Assembly (NCBI GenBank): GCA_017942005.1
Contig: JAGAVJ010000021.1
Location: forward strand, 1 to 64,000
DNA: 64,000 nucleotides
From: Clostridia bacterium
GTDB lineage: Bacteria; Bacillota; Clostridia; Oscillospirales; CAG-272
Reading direction: 5' to 3'
Part shown: in pieces, positions 17,099 to 25,724 of the stretch
Layout: the number at the start of each line of letters is the position of its first letter
Numbering within the stretch: position 1 is the first letter of the stretch
Notes under the pieces: model-generated
The model's database searches: none
The model's input: only the letters and a program-made list of their open reading frames with translations
What the model was told of the DNA's origin: nothing
Position numbers and translations under genes: made by a program

Positions 17099-17512
17099 AT
17101 GATGACGCTTGAACAAGCAAAAAGCTTTTTTCAGAAAGATCAATTCGCATGTGTGCAAGCAGGTATTTCTATTGTTGCAGTGGATGACAATTATGCCAAG
17201 TGCGTAATGCCTGTGACACCGAAACATAAAAATGCCGCAGGTGCCGTGATGGGCGGCGCATTGTTTACACTTGCAGATTTTGCATTTGCCGTTGCAGCCA
17301 ACATCAGCGGAACACTGACTGTGACTGTTTCCTCCAACATCAATTTTGTTTCAGTATGCAGAGGAACCATGCTGTATGCAGAAGCACATTTAATCAAGGA
17401 TGGAAAGCGGAGCTGCTTTTATGAAATTCCAATCCGCGATGAAACCGGTGCATTGATCGCTTTGGTGACAAGCAGCGGCATGCATCTGCAAAAGGAACCG
17501 CATGAAAAATGA
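17099..17512 (+). CDS. PaaI-family hotdog thioesterase
   Basis: Protein of 137 aa with a hotdog fold. The stretch GAVMGGALFTLADFAFAVAA (about 46-65) is the family hallmark, with the catalytic acid expected at the Asp of LADF; TVSSNINFV follows. Predicted acyl-CoA thioesterase; the acyl group is unknown. The start at 17099 follows the GGTCGTAATC block. It is monocistronic with a terminator downstream. Confidence 0.85.
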   Translation: MMTLEQAKSFFQKDQFACVQAGISIVAVDDNYAKCVMPVTPKHKNAAGAVMGGALFTLADFAFAVAANISGTLTVTVSSNINFVSVCRGTMLYAEAHLIKDGKRSCFYEIPIRDETGALIALVTSSGMHLQKEPHEK

Positions 17513-17542
17513 AAACAGGATGAAAAAAGTTTTGAGGGGAGT

Positions 17543-17574
17543 ATGAGGGGAACTTTTTCAAAAGTTCCCCTCAT
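17543..17574 (+). terminator. Terminator-like hairpin after the thioesterase gene
   Basis: ATGAGGGGAACTTTT pairs with AAAAGTTCCCCTCAT. The preceding AAAAGTTTTGAGGGGAG matches the right end of the composite repeat family at 47679-47877. Confidence 0.75.
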
Positions 17575-17598
17575 CGTATCCCAATAAAAAAAGTCAGC

Positions 17599-17627
17599 TT
17601 GACAAAAAACAGCGGATGTGGTAAAAT
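17599..17627 (+). promoter_or_regulatory. Promoter of the ABC exporter gene
   Basis: TTGACA (17599-17604), 17-bp spacer, TAAAAT (17622-17627). Confidence 0.75.
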
Positions 17628-17683
17628 ATTGAAATAGAATTGCATTTTGTTTCAAGCCATTTCAAAGGGAAAGGGAGGTCTTT

Positions 17684-19450
17684 ATGATACTGAAACGGTT
17701 TGCCGCATATTATAAACCACATAAAAAGCTGTTTGCAATGGATATGCTTGCATCGCTGCTGATTTCGCTGATTGGTATGGTGTATCCGATTATCACAAAC
17801 AGGATGCTGTCGGATTATGTCCCGAATCAAAAAATCAGAGCATTGATTGTGGCAGGCGTCATGCTTCTTGTGCTGTATTTTGTCCGGATGCTTTTGAATT
17901 ATTTTGTCCAATATTGGGGACATATGATCGGCGTCGGCATGCAGGCACAGATGCGTACCGATATGTTCAACCATTTGCAGAGACTGCCGTACTCGTTTTT
18001 TGATAACCATGAAACCGGTAAAATCATGTCCCGCATGACCAATGACTTAATGGATATTTCAGAGCTTGCACACCACGGCCCGGAAAATCTTTTAATCAGC
18101 GGTATCATGATTATCGGATCATTTACATATCTATGTACAATCAGTGTTCCTCTGACACTGATCATCTTTGCATGCGGTCCGCTTCTGGTTGTGGTTACGA
18201 TGAAATTCCGCCGGAAGATGAAAGATGCGTTTACAGAGACGCGAAAGTCTATGGCGGTCATCAATGCTTCCATTGAATCCTCGATTTCAGGCATTCGTGT
18301 CACAAAAGCGTTTACCAACATGGAAAAGGAAGAAGAAAAGTTTGAGAGGGGCAATCGCCAATTTATCGAGGCACGAAGGGATGCATACCGCGCAATGGCA
18401 CAGTTCCATTCCAGCTCTACCTTTGTTTCCGATGTGTTCAATGTCGTGATTCTGCTTGCCGGCGGTATGTTTTTGTACCGTGGAATGATCACTTTTGCAG
18501 ATTATTCAACTTTTATCATTTCGGTTAACCTGTTTATTAGTCCGATCAATACGCTGATTGGTTTTATGGAGCAGTATCAGAACGGCGTTACCGGTTTTCA
18601 GCGGTTCCTTGAAATTATGGACGAACCGATAGAGGAGGACGCGCCGAATGCGCAGCCGATTGCACAGGTACACGGCGACATCACGCTTTCCCATATTGTA
18701 TTTGCATATAACCCGCAAAAGGGTGTTTTGAACGATCTTTCCCTATCGATTAAAGCAGGAGAAAAGGTCGCGCTGGTCGGACCGTCCGGCGGCGGTAAGA
18801 CCACCATCTGTCACTTAATTCCGGCGTTTTATCCGCTGACCTCCGGCTCGATTCAGATTGATGGCAGAGATATCCGTGACATTACCATGGAATCGCTGCG
18901 TGCCAATATCGGCATTGTGCAGCAGGATGTGTTTTTATTCAATGGCAGTATCAGAGAAAATATTCTGTACGGGAAGCCGGATGCGACTGAGGAAGCGGTT
19001 GTAGAAGCCGCAAAGCGCGCAAATATCCACGACTATATCATGACCATGCCGGATGGGTATCAGACGCAGATTGGAGAACGCGGCGTGCGTCTTTCCGGCG
19101 GACAGAAGCAGAGACTGTCCATTGCCCGCGTCTTTTTAAAGAATCCGTCAATCCTGATTTTGGATGAGGCAACCAGTGCGCTTGACAATACGACAGAAAT
19201 TTTGATTCAGCAGGCACTGGATGAGCTGTGCCGCGGCAGAACAACCCTGATTGTTGCACACCGCCTGTCAACGGTGAAAAACGCGGATAAAATCGTTGTC
19301 ATTGCCGGAGGCAAAATCGCCGAGCAGGGAACCCATGATGAACTGATGATGCATGAGGACGGAATGTATCAAAAGCTCTACCGTTTGCAGTTCCGTGAAC
19401 AGGAAACGACAAACGAAGATGTTGCATTTTTGGAGGAGAACAACGAATGA
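17684..19450 (+). CDS. ABC exporter, transmembrane and ATPase domains fused
   Basis: Protein of 588 aa, a half-transporter of the MsbA/lipid-drug exporter class. Residues about 15-310 form the six-helix membrane domain. The ATPase domain has Walker A GPSGGGKTT, signature LSGGQKQRLS, Walker B ILILDEATSALD and the switch His in AHRLST. A GGGAGG site precedes the ATG. As no partner half-transporter is adjacent, it probably forms a homodimer. The ATGA overlap with uppP couples the two; the substrate is unknown, and the link to uppP hints at an envelope role. Confidence 0.9.
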   Translation: MILKRFAAYYKPHKKLFAMDMLASLLISLIGMVYPIITNRMLSDYVPNQKIRALIVAGVMLLVLYFVRMLLNYFVQYWGHMIGVGMQAQMRTDMFNHLQRLPYSFFDNHETGKIMSRMTNDLMDISELAHHGPENLLISGIMIIGSFTYLCTISVPLTLIIFACGPLLVVVTMKFRRKMKDAFTETRKSMAVINASIESSISGIRVTKAFTNMEKEEEKFERGNRQFIEARRDAYRAMAQFHSSSTFVSDVFNVVILLAGGMFLYRGMITFADYSTFIISVNLFISPINTLIGFMEQYQNGVTGFQRFLEIMDEPIEEDAPNAQPIAQVHGDITLSHIVFAYNPQKGVLNDLSLSIKAGEKVALVGPSGGGKTTICHLIPAFYPLTSGSIQIDGRDIRDITMESLRANIGIVQQDVFLFNGSIRENILYGKPDATEEAVVEAAKRANIHDYIMTMPDGYQTQIGERGVRLSGGQKQRLSIARVFLKNPSILILDEATSALDNTTEILIQQALDELCRGRTTLIVAHRLSTVKNADKIVVIAGGKIAEQGTHDELMMHEDGMYQKLYRLQFREQETTNEDVAFLEENNE

Positions 19451-20289
19451 CAGCGATCATAGAATACATCAAAGCATTTTTATACGGCGTTGTGGAGGGC
19501 ATTACGGAATGGCTTCCCGTTTCCAGCACCGGTCATCTGATTCTGGTGGAAGAGCTTTTGCCGATGCAGGTGTCGGACAGCTTCTGGGAAATGTTCCTGG
19601 TTGTTGTACAGCTTGGTGCAATTATGGCCGTGGTTGCCTTGTACTGGAATCAGATTTTTCCGTTTTCCTTCAAAAAAGGAGAACCGTTTCTGCGCCGGGA
19701 TATCTGGTCGCTGTGGTTTAAAATCATCATCGCATGCATTCCCGCATGCATTTATGCCTTTGTACTGGATGACATTGTCGAACCGTATTTGTATAATTAC
19801 ATCACCGTTTCCGTGATGCTGATTGTCGTCGGTTTTGTCTTTTTGCTTGCTGAGGATTACCTGGTCAAGCGTCCGCCGACCATAACGGCAACTGGAGCAA
19901 TTACCTATAAAATTGCACTGTTTATCGGTCTGTTTCAATTGATTGCCGCGATTTTTCCCGGTACGTCAAGATCCGGTGCGACCATCATCGGCGGTTTGCT
20001 TTTGGGACTATCCCGTACTGCCGCAGCAGAATTTACATTTTTCCTTGCCATTCCGGTTATGGCAGGCGGCTCGCTTCTGAAGCTTATAAAATTCGGATTT
20101 GCATTTACCGCGACAGAAGCAATCATTCTGATCATCGGTACCCTGACCGCGTTTCTGGTTTCGCTTGTGGTCATTCGCTTCTTTATGGATTATGTCAAGA
20201 GAAAGAGCTTCCGTGTGTTTGCATATTACCGGATTATTTTAGGTGTTCTGGTGCTGCTTTACTTTGGCATTACCTCATTCCTGCATTAA
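19447..20289 (+). CDS. uppP: Undecaprenyl-diphosphatase
   Basis: Integral membrane phosphatase of 280 aa that recycles undecaprenyl diphosphate to the monophosphate carrier for wall synthesis; it can confer bacitracin tolerance. Motif 1, VEGITEWLPVSSTGHLIL (about 16-33), and motif 2, PGTSRSGATIIGG, contain the catalytic Glu, Ser, His and Arg. Start overlaps the exporter stop by 4 nt. Confidence 0.95.
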   Translation: MTAIIEYIKAFLYGVVEGITEWLPVSSTGHLILVEELLPMQVSDSFWEMFLVVVQLGAIMAVVALYWNQIFPFSFKKGEPFLRRDIWSLWFKIIIACIPACIYAFVLDDIVEPYLYNYITVSVMLIVVGFVFLLAEDYLVKRPPTITATGAITYKIALFIGLFQLIAAIFPGTSRSGATIIGGLLLGLSRTAAAEFTFFLAIPVMAGGSLLKLIKFGFAFTATEAIILIIGTLTAFLVSLVVIRFFMDYVKRKSFRVFAYYRIILGVLVLLYFGITSFLH

Positions 20290-20302
20290 AAAAATAACGA
20301 AA

Positions 20303-20425
20303 GGGGCTGTTGCAAGTTTTCAACTTGCAACAGCCCGGGATCACGAAGTGATCCGAATTCGCCTTTTCGCTTTATCAAGCGAAAAGGCGAATTTTATAGG
20401 ATGGAGCATGTAAATGCGACAGCCC
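20303..20425. repeat. Long GGGGCTGTTGCA element (123 bp), copy 2
   Basis: Nearly identical to 7856-7978, including the strong stem AATTCGCCTTTTCGCTT/AAGCGAAAAGGCGAATT and the end TGCGACAGCCC. It lies between convergent uppP and solute-binding protein genes and may terminate both. Confidence 0.88.
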
Positions 20426-20450
20426 GTTTCATGATGGCTGTTTGAAAGAA

Positions 20451-21968
20451 TTAGCTTTCGATATCCTGGTGTGCTTTGATAATCTGCTGATACTTTTTCA
20501 AAGCACCTTTTTCGTGAGATTTATAATAAGATGCAAAGTTGGTGGAATTCTGCTTCATCAAGAAGGTGAGCGACCATTGCAGATCAACACCGCTGTCGTA
20601 GACGTAACCGAAGTTCTGGTTTCTGCCGGCGAGAATGATATCCAGCATCTTGACAGACATTTCATCGCGGGAGAACTTCTCCGTCAGCACGATTTCATAC
20701 TCAGCGGGGACACAGGTACGGTAGGATTCTGCGTTCAGGCATTCCAGAATGACGCCCGTGCGTTCTGTGTTTTCCGCAGTTTTCGGCAGACACATCATTG
20801 GTGCATGACCGTCGACATGTGTGTAGTAATTGGACTGTTCCTCGTCAAATTTGGGGAATGGAATGATACCGAAGTTTGTTTCCATCGAACGCAGCTCGTC
20901 GATAACGTAGATGCGCAGGGCGGCGAAGAGCGCCTGATCACCACTGAACAGGTTGGCAACTGCAAGGTCATGTGAGGTATTTAATCCGCTTGTGTATTTA
21001 TCGGTGACGATAAAGGTCTGGTGACCGGAATGGAGTACCTCGTCCACCTTGTTGACGATATCCACCATATGGTCGGTATTGATGGCAAGCTCCGGAATTC
21101 CGTCAGCGTTCATTTTTGTGACAGGCTGATCCAGTGCAAACATCCAGTTGACAATCGCGGAGTTGTCATGGGTGACAAAGCCGTACTGATCGGTGTCGTC
21201 ATATTTACCGTCGCCGTTCAAGTCAACGGCAGCCTGCGAAATCATGGTATTGAATTTGTCAATGGTCCATTTCCCGTCGATGACAAGCTGATAAATGTCT
21301 TCCAGATCGTAGTTTTCTGCAAGCTTCTTATTAAAGACCATAGACCATGCATAGTCGATGGCGGAAATGCAGAGGTCGCCGACCGCAAGATAACACCGAC
21401 CATCGATGGTCAATGCGTTGGACACATTAGAGTTCCACCATGGCTTGGAGAAGTCGATATAGGGGATATCGTACCAGTTTAAAAACAGACCGTCTGCTGC
21501 CAGCTGACCTGCCAAGATGGTATGCATCAGCGCAAGGTCTACATAATCGTCGCTTGCCATGATGGCTTTGCGCAGCAGTGACTGCGGATTGGCTTCATTG
21601 GATTCGTCCTCATAAATCGGAACAATTTTGATATTAAGCTTTTCTTCTACCGCAGTATTGCGCTTGTATACGGCGTCATTGATGGTTTCCCCGTTTTCTG
21701 CTTCTGCGGACAGCTCCTTTTTATGATGATCTGCATCGCGGGACTGAATACGGAATGCGTATCCCTGATAGTCGGCGTCTGCGGGAACCTCTTCACGGAT
21801 CAGTTCGCGCTCGTTTGTGATGGCTTCGGTACTTTCTGTGCTGCCGGTTACCGGAGCTTCTGTGTTTTTGGGATCACCCTTTTGACTGTCGTCTCCGCAG
21901 GAGGCGGAAAGCGCTGCTACGGTCAGGAGCGCGAGTGCGCCGCAGAGAATCTTTACATGCTTTTTCAT
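20451..21968 (-). CDS. Extracellular solute-binding lipoprotein, orphan (paralog 2 of 3)
   Basis: Protein of 505 aa. Signal peptide with lipobox and Cys24 (SASC), then a Thr/Glu-rich linker. It shares with its paralogs NGETINDAVYKRN, the WW motif, FNKKLAENY followed by LVIDGKWTID, DLNGDGKYDDTDQYG and FGIIPFPKFDEEQ. The FGIIPFPK block and the DLNGDG block are typical of ABC solute-binding proteins for carbohydrates, but no transporter genes are adjacent. A DUF896 gene lies 20 nt upstream in the same unit. The start at 21968 has AAAGGA upstream. Confidence 0.82.
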   Translation of the reverse strand: MKKHVKILCGALALLTVAALSASCGDDSQKGDPKNTEAPVTGSTESTEAITNERELIREEVPADADYQGYAFRIQSRDADHHKKELSAEAENGETINDAVYKRNTAVEEKLNIKIVPIYEDESNEANPQSLLRKAIMASDDYVDLALMHTILAGQLAADGLFLNWYDIPYIDFSKPWWNSNVSNALTIDGRCYLAVGDLCISAIDYAWSMVFNKKLAENYDLEDIYQLVIDGKWTIDKFNTMISQAAVDLNGDGKYDDTDQYGFVTHDNSAIVNWMFALDQPVTKMNADGIPELAINTDHMVDIVNKVDEVLHSGHQTFIVTDKYTSGLNTSHDLAVANLFSGDQALFAALRIYVIDELRSMETNFGIIPFPKFDEEQSNYYTHVDGHAPMMCLPKTAENTERTGVILECLNAESYRTCVPAEYEIVLTEKFSRDEMSVKMLDIILAGRNQNFGYVYDSGVDLQWSLTFLMKQNSTNFASYYKSHEKGALKKYQQIIKAHQDIES

Positions 21969-21988
21969 GAAAATATTGTTCCTTTCTT

Positions 21989-22213
21989 TTATCTGGATGT
22001 GCAATCTGTTTCTGACTTCTTTTTCAGAGGTTCTCTGGAACCGTCAGGGCGTTCGATGACGGTGGTGTCAAGGATGCCGCGCAGCGATCTTCGATAAGAT
22101 GCGAGATATTCCTCACGCAGCAATTTTTGTTCGGCAAGTTCTTCCTCTGTCAGTCCTACAGAACGTGATTTTCTTGCAAGAGTATTGATGCGGTCAATTT
22201 TTTCCTGCGTCAT
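21989..22213 (-). CDS. DUF896 family small protein
   Basis: Protein of 74 aa matching the DUF896 (YnzC-like) family: KIDRINTLARKSRSVGLTEE, then EELAEQKLLREEYLASYR. Members are small, helical, cytoplasmic and of unknown function. AAGGAAGG lies upstream of the ATG. It is the first gene of a unit with the solute-binding lipoprotein, driven by the promoter at 22262-22290. Confidence 0.88.
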   Translation of the reverse strand: MTQEKIDRINTLARKSRSVGLTEEELAEQKLLREEYLASYRRSLRGILDTTVIERPDGSREPLKKKSETDCTSR

Positions 22214-22261
22214 GCGGGGACGACCTTCCTTCTGAATGGAATATGAATGATATACATATAT

Positions 22262-22290
22262 ATTTTATCATAAGAAATGTGATTTTTCAA
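22262..22290 (-). promoter_or_regulatory. Promoter of the DUF896/lipoprotein unit
   Basis: TTGAAA (22290-22285), 17-bp spacer, TAAAAT (22267-22262) on the minus strand. Confidence 0.65.
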
Positions 22291-22358
22291 GGGAAAAATG
22301 AAAATTTGCAAAAAAAGGGGGAAATTTTTAACAAAAATCAGAAATCTGGGAAAAACAC

Positions 22359-22387
22359 TTGCGCAATCTGCTGTTTTCCTGTATAAT
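22359..22387 (+). promoter_or_regulatory. Promoter of the DUF4091 gene
   Basis: TTGCGC (22359-22364), 17-bp spacer, TATAAT (22382-22387). Confidence 0.6.
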
Positions 22388-22477
22388 AAATAAAGCATGA
22401 TTTCCATTTGCTGCAATATGTTGCATCAATGGAAAACCGATTACCATAACAAGAAAACAAAGAGAGGTATTTTTCAT

Positions 22478-24016
22478 ATGGAAGTATGGTGCAAACCGAT
22501 AACAGCATCGGTGTTCCGGCATACAAAAAGAGCAGAACAGGACACAAACCGTATCACGCTTCACACAGGACGGAATATGACGGATGCGTTTCAGGTACTC
22601 TTTCGGGACAGCATGCAGGCGTTTACCGTCAAAGGCTATCGCGTGGATGGTGTACCGGACGGTATGACAGTATCCGGCTGTGCGCAGGGATATGAGGTTT
22701 ACAACGACGGTCTGGCATATCCGGACCGCCTGACAGGGAAGACTGATGTTGCAGTGGCATCGAATGCGACGCAGGGGTATATTTTTCGCGTGAAAACCGA
22801 TATGCCGGAGGGGGCCGTGCCGTGCTTATATCCAATTACAGTCACTATGCAGATTGCAAATGCAGACGGTACAGAAACGGAAATGCCTGTATATTTGCAG
22901 GTGTATGTGCACAAAGCACAAATTCCATCCCCGGATCATTCCGCATTTGGACACGAATATTTCTTCCGTATGGCAGGAGACGATGAAACCAACATCGCAT
23001 ATGCCAACGCTATGCGGGAGCTGCGCGTCAACAGCCTGTATGTCAATGCTGTACCGCTGCTATGCAAAGGCGGAACGAAAAAAATCGGCGCACATTCCTG
23101 GCACTTTGATTTTTCCGCGTTTGACCACTTTGTCAACCTGTTTCTGACACACGGCAGCTTTCGCATGCTGACGATCACAGGCATCATTCATCCGGTCGAC
23201 GGAAAACAGATCACTGCCATTGATGAGGCTGGGAAAGGCTGTTCTATGCCGATTTTCACAGAGGATGCGGACATGGAAGCTGCTTCTGCATGGGCAGCAG
23301 CGTTCTACGGCTCTATTGCAGCGCACTGCAAAGAAATGGGATGGCATACGATGCTGCAATTCCATTTGGAAGATGAACCGCATACAACAGAGTCCTGGCT
23401 GTGGGCGCGTACCATCTGCAAACAGGCCGCACCCGGTGTGCCGTGTACAGAACCGATTGATACGCTTGGCATCGGACGTGCGTTGGGAGACGCATGTGAT
23501 ATTCCGGTTCCGCGTTTGGAGGTCTTTGACACCGATAGAGAATACTACACTTCACACCGTGCAGCAGAACGTGCGGTATGGTGCTACTCCTGCTGTTATC
23601 CGGAGGAGCCGTGGTGGCTGAACAAATTCATAGATTTACCGGCGCGGTATGCGCGCATGATCAAATGGGCGTGCTATGCGCAGGATATCAGCGGATTTTT
23701 ACACTGGGGCTTTAATTTCTGGTCGGAAGATTCTCTGTACGGATTGACCCCGAATGCACGTTTCAAGGGCGATGGATTTATTGTATATCCGAATACGGAA
23801 ACGGAAAATAAGGGCGTTTTGATGTCCAATCGCGGTCTTGCAACGACAATGGGACTGGAGGAATGGGAACTGCTGCATCAGCTGGGAGAAAAGGACGCGG
23901 CGCTGGCGAAGACGATGGCATGTCGTGTTGCGCGTACCTTCCGCGCATTTGCAGAGGATCCTGCGGCGCTTGACGACACCCGCAGGGAAGTGCTGTTTAT
24001 GCTGGATACATTGTAA
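22478..24016 (+). CDS. DUF4091 glycoside-hydrolase-like protein
   Basis: Protein of 512 aa without a signal peptide, so probably cytoplasmic. The N-terminal part (to about 150) looks beta-rich; the central part resembles a TIM barrel, with MLQFHLEDEPH as a likely acidic active-site strand. The C-terminal part has the DUF4091 signature GFLHWGFNFW and GDGFIVYP. The family is found with plant or host glycan degradation, but its activity here is not known. AGAGAGG precedes the ATG at 22478. It is monocistronic. Confidence 0.75.
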   Translation: MEVWCKPITASVFRHTKRAEQDTNRITLHTGRNMTDAFQVLFRDSMQAFTVKGYRVDGVPDGMTVSGCAQGYEVYNDGLAYPDRLTGKTDVAVASNATQGYIFRVKTDMPEGAVPCLYPITVTMQIANADGTETEMPVYLQVYVHKAQIPSPDHSAFGHEYFFRMAGDDETNIAYANAMRELRVNSLYVNAVPLLCKGGTKKIGAHSWHFDFSAFDHFVNLFLTHGSFRMLTITGIIHPVDGKQITAIDEAGKGCSMPIFTEDADMEAASAWAAAFYGSIAAHCKEMGWHTMLQFHLEDEPHTTESWLWARTICKQAAPGVPCTEPIDTLGIGRALGDACDIPVPRLEVFDTDREYYTSHRAAERAVWCYSCCYPEEPWWLNKFIDLPARYARMIKWACYAQDISGFLHWGFNFWSEDSLYGLTPNARFKGDGFIVYPNTETENKGVLMSNRGLATTMGLEEWELLHQLGEKDAALAKTMACRVARTFRAFAEDPAALDDTRREVLFMLDTL

Positions 24017-24031
24017 ACGATGTTGTGGAAA

Positions 24032-24068
24032 AGGACTGCTGCACGTTTTACCCGCAGCAGTCTTTTTT
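24032..24068 (+). terminator. Terminator of the DUF4091 gene
   Basis: GGACTGCTGC pairs with GCAGCAGTC, followed by TTTTTT. A variant of the GGGGCTGTTGC palindrome family. Confidence 0.8.
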
Positions 24069-24092
24069 GCTTTGAAAATTTTTATAAAATAC

Positions 24093-24121
24093 TTGACAAA
24101 CCTGTATGTTTATGATATAAT
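24093..24121 (+). promoter_or_regulatory. Promoter upstream of tRNA-Val
   Basis: TTGACA (24093-24098), 17-bp spacer, TATAAT (24116-24121). The tRNA begins about 140 nt later; the interval holds GGCAA-aa-TTGCC and a perfect palindrome AAGCAAACATGTTTGCTT at 24222-24239, and a second TATAAT at 24245-24250. Confidence 0.7.
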
Positions 24122-24259
24122 AATTGCAGAAAGCATGATTACATTATGCTTTAGCGGCAAAATTGCCGTTTTGTGCTGCCGCACAATTGTATGATTGACG
24201 GCATCGCAAACATGTCCGTGCAAGCAAACATGTTTGCTTCATGGTATAATAAAAGTATT

Positions 24260-24336
24260 GCAGGCATAGCTCAGTTGGTTAGAGCATCCGCTTGACGTGC
24301 GGAAGGTCTAGAGTTCGAGTCTCTCTGCCTGCACCA
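24260..24336 (+). tRNA. tRNA-Val (GAC)
   Basis: 77-nt tRNA with encoded CCA. Acceptor GCAGGCA/TGCCTGC; anticodon stem TCCGC/GCGGA with loop TTGACGT, anticodon GAC. Identical to the minus-strand copy at 37681-37757. Confidence 0.97.
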
Positions 24337-24363
24337 AAAAGCACTGTGAAAACAGTGCTTTTT
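24337..24363 (+). terminator. Terminator of tRNA-Val
   Basis: AAAAAGCACTGT pairs with ACAGTGCTTTTT around GAAA. Confidence 0.88.
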
Positions 24364-24470
24364 CACTTCTTTACCATATCATAAACCAGACACCGTGCAA
24401 TTCTGTAAAATCCGATTCAAAATAAAAGATGCCGAACGAATTTAATTTAACGAAAAGAGGGAGTTTTTTC

Positions 24471-24896
24471 ATGCTTACATATACCTATACACATAAAGTT
24501 CAGTATTACGAAACCGATCAGATGAAGATTGTACATCATTCCAATTATATCCGATGGTTTGAAGAGGCACGGTGTGCGCTGCTTTCCTCCATCGGCTGCG
24601 GCTATGAGGTCGTAGAACAGCTGGGGATTGTGTCTCCTGTTCTGCAAGTACAGGCAGACTATAAAACCATGACCAGCTTTGGCGAAACGGTTCACATTGA
24701 AACCGCAGTTTCTTATTACAACGGATTCCGCCTCAACTTTACATATACTGTCCGTGATAGTGAAAGCGGTACCGTTCGCTGCACAGGAGAATCCAAGCAC
24801 TGCTTCCTTGACCAAAAAGGCGGTATTGTCAATTTGCGGAAAGCCGCACTGGAGCTTCACGCGAAAATGATGACTGCAACAGCAGAAGAAGCTTGA
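24471..24896 (+). CDS. YbgC/FadM-type acyl-CoA thioesterase
   Basis: Protein of 141 aa with a 4HBT hotdog fold. The N-terminal YYETDQMKIVHHSNYIRWFE contains the Asp and His positions typical of this group. Predicted cytoplasmic thioesterase with unknown acyl-CoA substrate. AGAGGGAG precedes the ATG at 24471. It converges with mscL and shares a bidirectional terminator with it. Confidence 0.87.
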   Translation: MLTYTYTHKVQYYETDQMKIVHHSNYIRWFEEARCALLSSIGCGYEVVEQLGIVSPVLQVQADYKTMTSFGETVHIETAVSYYNGFRLNFTYTVRDSESGTVRCTGESKHCFLDQKGGIVNLRKAALELHAKMMTATAEEA

Positions 24897-24928
24897 AGAA
24901 CGCTGTATTGCGGCAAGTAATTTTGAAT

Positions 24929-24984
24929 AAAAATACCCGATATTGACCAATCGTAAAACGACTGTCAGATATCGGGATTTTTTG
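24929..24984. terminator. Bidirectional terminator between thioesterase and mscL
   Basis: AAATACCCGATAT pairs with ATATCGGGATTTTTT, with A- and T-runs on both sides and a 25-nt loop. Confidence 0.8.
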
Positions 24985-24987
24985 TAT

Positions 24988-25563
24988 TTATTTTGTCAGT
25001 TTTTCGCTGATTTCACGCAGAAGTCTGGACTGTTCCTTGACCGTTTCGTAATATTCACGGCGCTGTGCTTCCTCTGCTGCTGCTTTCTCCTCGGCTTCCT
25101 TTGCTGCCTTGGCGGCGGCTGCCTCTTCTTCTGCCTTCTTTTGTGCAGCGGCTGCTTCTTCTGCAGCAATCTTTTTTGCGTTCAGCTTATTCTCTGCATT
25201 GTGCAGAATGCGAAGCACAACGAAAATCGCGAACGCAATGATCAGAAAATCGACAATGGATTGAAGCCACAAGCCATACTGAATCGAAACCTTCTCTGTA
25301 ACAACAGCGCCGGCATCGTCGAGTACCGCGTCACGCAGAACGACTTCCCATTCGTTGATGGAAACACCGCTTGTGAAATATGTCATGAGCGGTGTAATGA
25401 TGTTTTTCACCAAACCGTTCGTAATCGCGTTGAATGCATTACCGATGACAACTGCGATTGCAAGATCAAGCACGTTCCCTCTCATAATGAATTTCTTAAA
25501 GTCAGCGAAAAATCCCTTTCCACTTTCGGTCAGGTCTTCCACCGTTTTGCGTTTCTTTGCCAT
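24988..25563 (-). CDS. mscL: Large-conductance mechanosensitive channel
   Basis: Protein of 191 aa, a stretch-gated channel that releases solutes on hypo-osmotic shock. FKKFIMRGNVLDLAIAVVIG is the conserved first membrane helix, and the second is around QSIVDFLIIAFAIFVVLRIL. The C-terminal tail of about 75 aa is an Ala/Glu/Lys-rich coiled coil, longer than in most MscL proteins (about 140 aa in total). AGAAAGGA precedes the ATG. Confidence 0.95.
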   Translation of the reverse strand: MAKKRKTVEDLTESGKGFFADFKKFIMRGNVLDLAIAVVIGNAFNAITNGLVKNIITPLMTYFTSGVSINEWEVVLRDAVLDDAGAVVTEKVSIQYGLWLQSIVDFLIIAFAIFVVLRILHNAENKLNAKKIAAEEAAAAQKKAEEEAAAAKAAKEAEEKAAAEEAQRREYYETVKEQSRLLREISEKLTK

Positions 25564-25618
25564 GATGATGAATCCTTTCTGTTTTTTACTCTAAAAGTAG
25601 AATGATGAAAGCATAAAA

Positions 25619-25647
25619 ATTATACCAAAAGTCAGCAGAAAAGTCAA
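25619..25647 (-). promoter_or_regulatory. Promoter of mscL
   Basis: TTGACT (25647-25642), 17-bp spacer, TATAAT (25624-25619) on the minus strand. Confidence 0.75.
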
Positions 25648-25724
25648 TAGAAAATCAAAAGGTTGCTTTAAAGATTTTCATTATTTTGGAAAATGCAGCA
25701 ATATGGTCAACAAAAGCCATTTGT

